33,149 nucleotides of DNA from a virus. The notes beneath the pieces were generated by a model, which was given only the letters and a program-made list of their open reading frames with translations, ran no database searches and was not told the origin of the DNA. Each line of letters starts with the position of its first letter. Within the stretch, counting starts at the first letter, position 1. Position numbers and translations under genes: made by a program. Shown piece after piece: positions 16,062 through 23,400 of this stretch. Where the stretch lies: the IMG/VR virus record IMGVR_UViG_3300032331_002725, positions 1 to 33,149 of that record; one strand, given 5' to 3'.

Positions 16062-16302
16062 TAGATGGAGATGCTATTTCGCCAGTATTTACATCAAGAC
16101 TTCCATCACCATATTTAATAGAAAGTTTATTAAGGTAATCTTGTTCTTGAGATACTACATTACGGTAAGATTCAAGTAATGATTCTTTGTATAAGCGATT
16201 TTCACCTAAAGCAAAAGTAATGTTATTTTTAACTTTTTTAAAACTTTGAACTTGAGCTAGTTCATCTTCAGCAATAAATTTTTTAACTGTTTCTTCACTC
16301 AT
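16045..16302 (-). CDS. Small coiled-coil protein, 85 aa (paralogue of the 88-aa protein at 15552-15818)
   Basis: This 85-residue charged helical protein begins MSEETVKKFIAEDELAQVQS. The ending segment YGDGSLDVNTGEIASPSNEQ shares the 'Y-G-x-G-S-x-x-x-x-T-G-E-I' signature with the 88-residue protein downstream. Its ATG overlaps the stop of the membrane protein gene (TAATG), and its own 3' end overlaps the zinc-protein gene. The three are therefore tightly coupled in one unit. No known family is recognised. Confidence 0.8.
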   Translation of the reverse strand: MSEETVKKFIAEDELAQVQSFKKVKNNITFALGENRLYKESLLESYRNVVSQEQDYLNKLSIKYGDGSLDVNTGEIASPSNEQNI

Positions 16303-16544
16303 TATTTTGATTTTTTAGTGATTTTTTTAGCATCTGTAGAAGCAATAGGCTTTTTAGCAGCAGGCTTTTTTACTTTTTTAATTTCTTCTTTAATTTCTCC
16401 AACTACTTCCTTAATTGCCTCTACTTTAGTTTCGATTACATCAGGAATGTTGTTGTTGTTAGCGTCAGCAATTTTTCCTTTTTTCATAGAGAAGAAAGTA
16501 GCAATAGCGGCAGCAATTAATAATACGATAATAACTGTTAACAT
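16302..16544 (-). CDS. Small single-pass membrane protein with Ca-binding-like loop, 80 aa
   Basis: I start the gene at the ATG at 16544. The longer frame to 16601 would run through the late motif at 16569-16577. From here the product is 80 residues. One transmembrane helix (MLTVIIVLLIAAAIATFFSM) is followed by KKGK and a loop DANNNNIPDVIE. That loop resembles the D-x-N-x-N-x-I-x-D calcium loops of dockerin and EF-hand proteins. A charged helix and a Lys/Ala-rich tail follow. A short N-terminal anchor with a basic tail would also fit a spanin- or holin-like accessory, or a virion membrane-contact protein. There is no lipobox. It heads the small-gene unit. Confidence 0.72.
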   Translation of the reverse strand: MLTVIIVLLIAAAIATFFSMKKGKIADANNNNIPDVIETKVEAIKEVVGEIKEEIKKVKKPAAKKPIASTDAKKITKKSK

Positions 16545-16568
16545 AAATTTTATTTTTTGGTTTACGTA

Positions 16569-16577
16569 TATAAATAT
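16569..16577 (-). promoter_or_regulatory. Late promoter motif, small-gene unit
   Basis: The coding strand reads ATATTTATA, 24 bases upstream of the ATG at 16544. This typical spacing supports the shorter start for the membrane protein. Confidence 0.62.
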
Positions 16578-16616
16578 ATAACAAAATTTGAAGACAACCA
16601 AATTTGTTTTAAAAAA

Positions 16617-18023
16617 TTATCCTACTACAAAATAACTCCAAGAATATGCTGTTGCTCCTCTTAAAGAACCATCTCCAGAAAACATTGAAAATCCGGTAGT
16701 GGATGCTGTAGTAAATGTACCTGAAACACCACCTGTTGAAAGGGAAGAACTATAACTTGCCGGTGTTACTAATACATAAGGAACTGTTGCGTATGCTGAT
16801 GAAAATGTTACTGTAAATATTGGGTTTTTAGCAGTAGGAGCGGTACCTGTAAGAAGCCTAATTATTCCTGCAACATCAGATCCACTAATACCACCACTAG
16901 CTGCTGTTCCTGCTCCACTTCCTGAGACTATAACAGGGTTGGCAGTATTTCCAATTACTTTAGGTGTAAATATACTACCAGATGATATTACTATACTACC
17001 TGAGTTTATAGTAATACTACCTGAATGGGCAAATGAACCAGTTAGTGTTATGTTTCCTATTGTTGTGTGTGAGGATCCGCTTATACTTACAGAGCCTGTT
17101 ATTACATGATTATCAGTAGCAGAATTACCTTGTTTTGTACCACCATCTGTAACTTGAAAGTCTATAAGACTACCTGAGAATACAGTAAATGAACCTGTAA
17201 CAACTGTATTTCCATTTGAAGTAAGACTACCTGTAATACCTACTGATCCTGTAAATTGTTGAGTATCTGTTAATTTACTTCCAAATATATTTGATCCTGA
17301 GGAATATTCTATAGATGAGGTAATAGTTTGTACTATTAAAGTAGTTGCAGTTATAGTACCTGCTGTAGTAATGCTACCAGTAATATTTAAAGAACCAGTA
17401 ATAATAGCACTACCACTTATATCTATACTAGCATTTAATGCTGTTTCTTTACCTACACCAACTCTAGATTGAGATACAAATAATGCTTTTTGTCCATATT
17501 GTCCAATACGAACAGTATTATCTGAAAATGCTTCTACTACAGGTAAACCGGCAATTGTATTAACTGAAAATAATGAGCCTGATAGTGAATCATTTACGCT
17601 AAATAAACGACCTGCAGCCCCATCAACCGTAAAAATTGATGAAGTTGTTAAGCTACCTGAACCTCTAAAATTAACTACGTTTACAGTACCTGATACTTGA
17701 AGTCTTGCTGCGGGGGTTGCAGTTCCTATATTTACACCTATGTTACCTGCAATTTGGGTTAATATGCTACTACTTAAACTAGTAGTATTACTCCATAAAG
17801 CAATATAATTTGTAGCACCACCATTAACGTTTGATGCTGTTAAAGCATATGATGCTGAGATAGCAATTGATGCTGAAGCAGCCCAAGAGGCAGTACCTGT
17901 TGTATCTCCAACATGAGAACCACTAAGAGAACCAGTAATTCCATTAGTTACTATAAGAGAACCTGTTATTGTAGAGTTATTTAAAGCAATGACGCCATTG
18001 CGAGCAACAAATTCATTTGCCAT
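16617..18023 (-). CDS. Repeat-rich tail fibre-like protein, 468 aa
   Basis: This 468-residue protein is dominated by Ser/Gly/Thr/Ile 'ITGSLxVTGS' and 'SGSI' beta repeats. The start is MANEFVARNGVIALNNSTIT. A short hexapeptide stretch (ASIAISASYALTASN) lies near residue 55. A cassette TATTLIVQTITSSIEYSSGS then SNIFGSKLTDTQQFTGSV also occurs in the 1376-residue fibre. The C-terminal 100 residues (FTVTFSSAYATVPYVLVTPA to AYSWSYFVVG) look like a compact globular head. The composition matches trimeric beta-structured fibres of T4-like phages, with the C-terminus likely contacting the host. Its leader has a late motif and a stem-loop. It is the last of the receptor-binding block. Confidence 0.75.
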   Translation of the reverse strand: MANEFVARNGVIALNNSTITGSLIVTNGITGSLSGSHVGDTTGTASWAASASIAISASYALTASNVNGGATNYIALWSNTTSLSSSILTQIAGNIGVNIGTATPAARLQVSGTVNVVNFRGSGSLTTSSIFTVDGAAGRLFSVNDSLSGSLFSVNTIAGLPVVEAFSDNTVRIGQYGQKALFVSQSRVGVGKETALNASIDISGSAIITGSLNITGSITTAGTITATTLIVQTITSSIEYSSGSNIFGSKLTDTQQFTGSVGITGSLTSNGNTVVTGSFTVFSGSLIDFQVTDGGTKQGNSATDNHVITGSVSISGSSHTTIGNITLTGSFAHSGSITINSGSIVISSGSIFTPKVIGNTANPVIVSGSGAGTAASGGISGSDVAGIIRLLTGTAPTAKNPIFTVTFSSAYATVPYVLVTPASYSSSLSTGGVSGTFTTASTTGFSMFSGDGSLRGATAYSWSYFVVG

Positions 18024-18032
18024 TTATGTTGT

Positions 18033-18056
18033 GTTCTAGTTCACTTTCCCTAGAAC
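18033..18056 (-). other. Stem-loop in the leader of the 468-aa fibre gene
   Basis: On the coding strand GTTCTAG pairs perfectly with CTAGAAC around a 10-base loop (GGAAAGTGAA). It lies between the late motif (18068-18076) and the ATG (18023), so it would be near the 5' end of the mRNA. It could stabilise the transcript or modulate translation. Confidence 0.55.
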
Positions 18057-18067
18057 GGGGGTTTATA

Positions 18068-18076
18068 TATAAATAT
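18068..18076 (-). promoter_or_regulatory. Late promoter motif, 468-aa fibre gene
   Basis: The coding strand reads ATATTTATA, 44 bases upstream of the ATG. This and the sheath gene have the two longest leaders, and each has an inverted repeat between motif and start. Confidence 0.6.
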
Positions 18077-18083
18077 TAATATT

Positions 18084-18779
18084 TTATAAGCCGAAGCGTG
18101 ATTTTTGTGCGTTGTAGTTTTGAGTAATTTCTGTATCTGATAAAACACGATTATATACTTGTGCTGTTGCATTATACCCACTTGTAAAAAGAGTAGTACT
18201 TACACTTCCTATCCACCACCCGTTTGTTGATGTTCTTAAACTTGTACCTGTTGTTGTTGTTGTTCCATCAAGAATTCCATTTACATAGCATTTAATTGAT
18301 GCACCTGCAGTCCAAATACCAGTAATATGATACCATGTATTAAGTGCTAATGTGATTGTACCTGTTGTTCCTAATCCAACAGTTGATGGCACTGTAGGTA
18401 CAGCTCCAGCTTGAGCAATTCCAGCAGTAGTTATATTTAATTGTAAGCTCCACCCAGACCCTGCTCCGTCTCTACCTCTACCTAAAATATATTTTGTTTC
18501 AGAATAATTATCATTATTAAACCAAATGGAAAAAGTATAATTATCTGCTGCCGAACCTGAATAAGGTGTAGATATCCAGTCATTAGTTCCATCAGTAAAA
18601 ATACTTCCGCCATTAGCAGAATTAAACGTAGGCCCGTTAGTTAATGTTCCTATAATATTATTTCCACTTAAATCTCTCCAAGTAGTTCCACTACCAGGAT
18701 AAGAATTTTTATCAGCAGCATCTAACGATAATACTAATCCATTTGTTACTATTTGTCCAAAAGCGTATTGTGTTGCCAT
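18084..18779 (-). CDS. LamG/concanavalin A-like lectin-domain protein, 231 aa (paralogue B)
   Basis: The 231-residue product is one LamG-type (Laminin_G_3) domain. Its start region is TNGLVLSLDAADKNSYPGSG then TTWRDLSGNN. The middle has NDWISTPYSG..DNYTFSIWF, NTWYHITGIWTAGASIKCYV and NGILDGTTTT. The end is YNRVLSDTEITQNYNAQKS followed by RFGL. This layout is common in phage tail fibre and adhesin genes, where it probably binds surface glycans. It has no signal peptide, consistent with a virion or fibre-attached part. It is 9 bases from the paralogue upstream and ends with the same residues. No late motif precedes it, so it is co-transcribed with its neighbour. Confidence 0.85.
   Translation of the reverse strand: MATQYAFGQIVTNGLVLSLDAADKNSYPGSGTTWRDLSGNNIIGTLTNGPTFNSANGGSIFTDGTNDWISTPYSGSAADNYTFSIWFNNDNYSETKYILGRGRDGAGSGWSLQLNITTAGIAQAGAVPTVPSTVGLGTTGTITLALNTWYHITGIWTAGASIKCYVNGILDGTTTTTGTSLRTSTNGWWIGSVSTTLFTSGYNATAQVYNRVLSDTEITQNYNAQKSRFGL
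18086..18113. repeat. Direct repeat copy 1 (3' end of LamG gene B)
   Basis: A 28-base stretch at the 3' end of LamG gene B is identical to 18791-18818 at the 3' end of LamG gene A. It encodes the shared C-terminal residues including Gln-Lys-Ser-Arg-Phe-Gly-Leu. It marks the duplication and could support homologous exchange. Confidence 0.85.
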
Positions 18780-18788
18780 ATATTATAA

Positions 18789-19487
18789 CTATAAGCCGAA
18801 GCGTGATTTTTGTGCGTTATAGTTTTGTGATATTTCATTTGCTGAGAGGGCTCTGTTGTAAACAAGCAAATTTGCTATTCTTCCAGTAAAAAAATAATTG
18901 ACTGCCGTTCTTATAACTCCTATTTTCATGGTAGTTGTATCTGATATTTGTTCAACTATAGTCGCGTTAGTTATTGTTGAATTAAAATTTCCATTTAAAT
19001 AAAAAGAAGCTGATTTTCCACTATAATTATAAGAAATAGCTATATGTTGCCAAATATTATTAGTTATTGATGTACCTGTGTCTGTTAAGTCTTTATTAGG
19101 GTGTACCCAAAAATTCATTTTATTTGCTGAAGTTATCCAAAATCCCCAACCTCCATAAGGACTAGTATTATCATAATCTTTATCTATAATTCCACCAACA
19201 ACTGCAGGAGTTGCTGTTTGAAATATCCAAGCACTTACTGATTTGTCTTGTAATTCTATTCCTAATGTGTTGTTTCCTAAATTAACATATTGTGTAGTAC
19301 CATTTAATACTATACTACCTCCATTTGAACCGTTAAATGTAGGAGAAGCAACTAAGGAGCCACTAACTGCAGATCCACCTAAATCAGTCCAAAGAGTTCC
19401 ACTACCTGGATAAGAATTCTTATCAGCAGCATCTAATGATAATACTAATCCATTTCTAATAATACTAGGTCCATCAAAAAATCCCAT
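18789..19487 (-). CDS. LamG/concanavalin A-like lectin-domain protein, 232 aa (paralogue A)
   Basis: This 232-residue LamG-type domain protein begins MGFFDGPSIIRNGLVLSLDA, then ADKNSYPGSGTLWTDLGGSA. The middle strands are TTQYVNLGNNTLGIELQD, VSAWIFQTATPAVVGGIIDK and NNIWQHIAISYNYSGKSASF. The end is VYNRALSANEISQNYNAQKS then RFGL. It shares both ends with the 231-residue protein downstream while the middle differs. That suggests a tandem duplication followed by divergence of the ligand-binding face. It lies 3 bases from the 66-residue gene upstream. A role in host glycan recognition is inferred. Confidence 0.85.
   Translation of the reverse strand: MGFFDGPSIIRNGLVLSLDAADKNSYPGSGTLWTDLGGSAVSGSLVASPTFNGSNGGSIVLNGTTQYVNLGNNTLGIELQDKSVSAWIFQTATPAVVGGIIDKDYDNTSPYGGWGFWITSANKMNFWVHPNKDLTDTGTSITNNIWQHIAISYNYSGKSASFYLNGNFNSTITNATIVEQISDTTTMKIGVIRTAVNYFFTGRIANLLVYNRALSANEISQNYNAQKSRFGL
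18791..18818. repeat. Direct repeat copy 2 (3' end of LamG gene A)
   Basis: This is the partner of 18086-18113, with identical 28-base sequence and a spacing of 705 bases. The 5' ends of both genes are also nearly identical around AATACTAATCCATTT on the plus strand. Confidence 0.85.
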
Positions 19488-19490
19488 ATA

Positions 19491-19691
19491 TTATTCACTT
19501 GGAGTTTCTTCAATACTAGTTATATCTACTACACGATATTGTCTTCCTGTTTCATCAGCAGCTTGAAGTTCAGCAGCTTTAGCTTGTGCTTCTGTTTCAA
19601 TGTAGAATTCATAAGTTGGATCTTCTGGATTAAGACGAGCTACCCAGATTGTTGGATTTCCAGGAATAAATTCCATTTGTACTTGATACAT
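19491..19691 (-). CDS. Small protein in fibre block, 66 aa
   Basis: This 66-residue acidic protein begins MYQVQMEFIPGNPTIWVARL, continues with YEFYIETEAQAKAAELQAAD, then GRQYRVVDITSIEETPSE. It looks like a small alpha/beta fold with one clear helix (EAQAKAAELQAAD). It sits between the GIY-YIG endonuclease (3 bases downstream of it) and the LamG genes. Small proteins in this position of T4-like fibre regions often serve as assembly factors, but the function is inferred only from location. Confidence 0.72.
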   Translation of the reverse strand: MYQVQMEFIPGNPTIWVARLNPEDPTYEFYIETEAQAKAAELQAADETGRQYRVVDITSIEETPSE

Positions 19692-19694
19692 ATA

Positions 19695-20390
19695 TTAGTT
19701 TTTATTTTTACAATTATTAAAGTGCCATCTTGTCATACTACTAGGTGTACCAATAGTATTACAATGGGGACATATTATTTTAGGCATATTTAATGCTGCT
19801 TCTCGCATTTTTTGTTTTGTTTCTTCTTTATGTTGTTTTCCAAATAAAGGATGTTTTTCTCCTTTTTTAGAGTCACTTATTTTTTTTCTTTGTTCTTCTG
19901 TGTGTTTGCATCCTAAATAATTTGGTTTTCTACCTTTTAAACCTTCACTTATTTTTCGTTTTGTTTCTTTGGATTTGGGTTTACCTTTATTAAGAAATCC
20001 AAAGTTTTTATTATTTTGTTTTTGCTCTTCAGACATTTTTCTACCTTTAGACCATGTGTTTAATCCTTTATGGGATTTACTCATTTTTCTTTTTGTTTCT
20101 TCACTAGCTTTAAGACCTAATCTTCCATCACCTCCTTTAGTTAAATTAACTAATGTACCTTCATTAAATGCTTTACGACCGTATTGTTTAATTAATTCCT
20201 GTTCTATTTTACATGCTTCTTCCCAAGATATATCTTCATAAAGTACTTCTATTTTTAAACCATACTTATTAACAGCATATTTCCATATTGGAGATCTTCT
20301 ATCTGTAGTATATGCTCGTTTTTTATGTCTACCTATTCCAATGTAAAATACAGTTCCGTTTTCGTGTAAATGTTTATATACTACTGCCAT
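19695..20390 (-). CDS. GIY-YIG homing endonuclease with NUMOD3 repeats and C-terminal zinc finger
   Basis: The GIY-YIG nuclease domain is in residues 1-90: VYKHLHENGTVFYIGIG carries the Y...YIG signature. Arg 21/Arg 25 follow as catalytic candidates. EEACKIEQELIKQYG supplies the conserved Glu region, and TLVNLTKGGDG is the typical end motif. NUMOD3-type DNA-binding repeats follow: ASEETKRKMSKSHKG, KSKETKRKISEGLKGRK, TEEQRKKISDSKKG and HKEETKQKMREA. The C-terminus has a C2HC-like finger (CPHCNTIGTPSSMTRWHFNN then C). It is free-standing between two structural genes, as T4-like homing endonucleases commonly are, and appears intact. The late motif is only 3 bases upstream of the ATG, so a transcript from it would be nearly leaderless. 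Confidence 0.92.
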   Translation of the reverse strand: MAVVYKHLHENGTVFYIGIGRHKKRAYTTDRRSPIWKYAVNKYGLKIEVLYEDISWEEACKIEQELIKQYGRKAFNEGTLVNLTKGGDGRLGLKASEETKRKMSKSHKGLNTWSKGRKMSEEQKQNNKNFGFLNKGKPKSKETKRKISEGLKGRKPNYLGCKHTEEQRKKISDSKKGEKHPLFGKQHKEETKQKMREAALNMPKIICPHCNTIGTPSSMTRWHFNNCKNKN

Positions 20391-20393
20391 AAT

Positions 20394-20402
20394 AATAAAT
20401 AT
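20394..20402 (-). promoter_or_regulatory. Late promoter-like motif abutting the GIY-YIG gene
   Basis: The coding strand reads ATATTTATT, ending 3 bases before the ATG at 20390. Transcription starting about 6-10 bases downstream of the motif would yield little or no leader. It could also serve the downstream 66-aa and LamG genes. Confidence 0.45.
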
Positions 20403-20441
20403 ATAAAATTTATGTTCCCTGGGGTAAATTGTATTTTATCA

Positions 20442-23400
20442 TCAAAGATAAGTTGCTGTTGCTTTTATATTCCATCCTGCTGTAGAAGAAGGAACAGTAA
20501 AATTGAATTGTGCTTGACCTGTTACTATTGCTACAGATGCAGTTACTGCTGATGTTGATCCTATATCTATAGTTGAAAAATCAGTATATTGAACTGAACC
20601 GCTAATCCAGGAAGCAATCACTTGTCCTGATCTTGCATTTGAACCACTATACAAGTTATAGTTATAAAATGCAGAATTAAAGGAACCTGTATTAGTAGTA
20701 AACACATTTGCTGTTGAAGGACTTGTTGATGATAAAACAACAGCATAATATATTTGAGTACCACCTATACTAAAACCTACTGTTGAAGTGGCATTTCCAT
20801 ATGATGATGTTAAAGAGTTAAATGCAAATGATGATGTAGTTACATAAGATGCACTTAATATATAAGATGATGTTTGGGCATTTGATGCACTTAAAGCATA
20901 TGAAGATGAAAGAACACTTCCTAGTAAAAAGGATGCTGTTTGGGCATTTGATGCACTTAAAGCATATGATGCTGAAACAGCATTAAGAATATAAGATGCT
21001 GTATTTGCTTGTAAAGCACGAGATGATGATGTAGCATTGTCTGCATTTGATGCACTAAAAGCATAGGAAGCAGTTGTAGCAAACGAAGCTGAAGTTACAG
21101 TTCCGGGTGCTGTTGTTAATATATTACCAGAAGAATCAACTGCTAGGTTAGCAGCTACTGTTCCTGTAAATGCTCCTGAGCCAGTATAGTTAGGAATTTG
21201 AATAGCTCCATTTGCAAGGTCTATTTGAAGTTTAAATGCATCACTACCAGCATTAGTTCCTCTTAATACTCTAAATTTATTTTGATAATTATCAAGCATT
21301 GAAGCTGAAGTGTATAGGCCTCCACTTGCTTGTAATAGTATTTGTCCTCCTTCACCTGTACCACCTGCAGGAGATGGACCTAAAACTAATGTGTTTTCAG
21401 CAGATCCTAATGATGAAGTACCTACTGTTAATGCATTTATTATTATTACACTTTGGTTAAGTGGATTTACATATGAAGATGTTGCAGAATATGAAGCGCT
21501 TAAGGCATATGATGAACTAACTGCATTTAGTATGTAGGAAGAAGTTATAGAATTAGATGCACTTAAAGCATATGATGATGAGATAGCATTGAGAATATAA
21601 GATGCTGTAATAGAATTAGATGCACTTAAAGCATATGAAGCACTAATTACATTTTGAGCCCAAGAAGCCGTTCCTTGTAATGAACCTGTAAATCCAAAAA
21701 GAGTAGAAGAAACTGAACCGGTTACATTTACACTTCCTGAGGCTGCTATAGCTACACTAGTTCCATTTACTGTTATTCCTGTTCCTAAGGCATTTGGGTT
21801 ACTAACAACAAAAGCAGATCCTGCTCTATCAGCGGTTCTTGTTAAAGAAAAGTTACCATCTATACTAGTGTTTGTAAGGAGAGCACCTCCTAATCTAATA
21901 GTATTACTTCCTACATCAGAAATACCATTATTAAAGGTATATGTAATTGTAGGAGCATAAGATGCACTTAAAGCATATGATGCACTAATTGCATTTAAAA
22001 TATAAGATGATGTAATAGCGTTTGAAGAACTTAAAGCATAAGACGAACTAGCAGCATTTAAAACGTAAGATGATGTAACTGCATTTGATGCTGTTAAGTT
22101 ATTTACTACACTTCCACTAACTGTTATACTTCCTGATACTGATAGGCTACCTGTAAAAATATGAGTATTAGTTATAATACTACCAAAACGACTAGAACCA
22201 GATACATAATCAGTAGATGATGTTATAGTTTGAACTATAATTGTTTGTGCTGTTAATGTTCCTCTAACAGTAAAGTTATCTGCTGTTGAAGCAGTAACAG
22301 CATTGGTTGCATTAGTAGACCAAGAAGCAGTATTAACATTTGTTGCCCAAGAGGAAGTTAAAGCATTATTTGCCCAAGATGCAGTATTAACATTTGTTGC
22401 CCAAGATGCTGTCATTGCATTAACAGCATTATTTGACCAAGATGCTGTAGATATAAAAGATGCAGTTTGAGCATTTGATGCACTAAGTGCATATGATGCA
22501 CTAATAGCGTTTAAAACATAAGATGCAGTTTGAGCATTTGATGCACTAAGTGCATATGATGCACTAATAGCGTTTAAAACATAAGAGGATGTTACCGCAT
22601 TTTGAGACCAACTTGATGTTCCAAAAAACGAACCACTAAAAGCAGAAGCAGATATAGTTCCGGTTGAATTTAAAGAACCAGTAATACTATAATTACCAGT
22701 TAATGATTTTGAATTAACCCATAGAGCTCCATTATAAACTAATAAATCTCCAGACGTTCTACTAGCAATGGATACATCTGCAAGTCCAGCTAATGTACTG
22801 GCTATAGGAGCGGTACCTGATGACCCTATTCCTCCTACATTTCTAAATAATCCAGCTTGAATAATAGCGGCTTCACTAGCGTTTAATAAGTCACGCGCTG
22901 GGGTTCCTGTTCCTCCACCTTGAATAATAATATACCCTAATAATATTCCGTTTTGAGCAGTATTAGGAGCTTCTAAAAAAGTTTCAGTATCAATACCATT
23001 TTTTGCATCTACTAAATTACCGTATCTAGCATTACCATAATAAACAATAAAGGCATTTGTTGGTGAATTTGGAATCCAAAAAACTCTTTGAATACTAAAA
23101 AAACCCGCACCTACTGCAGTTAAAGTTCCTGTTGTTGTGTCAACATATTGTTTACTATCAATTGCTGTATATCCAGCATTTGCAATACCAGTGTCAATTA
23201 TAGGAGTAGATCCAGAAATATAATAACGATAAATTTTAGATATATTAATATCAGGATCAGATGTTAATGATGGATGATTTGGATTATTAACATAGTTAGA
23301 TCCATTATTGTAAGCAGTACCGCTTGATTTTTTAATACTTAATGTTGGTGAACTACCACTAGCTTGTAATGTATGGCCTGATATTTTTAATGGTCCAAAA

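Noticed and set aside
16580-16608. AACAAATTTG / CAAATTTTGTT inverted repeat upstream of the small-gene unit as a terminator
   Set aside because: The stem is AT-only with a bulge, and it lies before the unit, not after its end in the direction of transcription relative to the 468-aa fibre start. Support is too weak.
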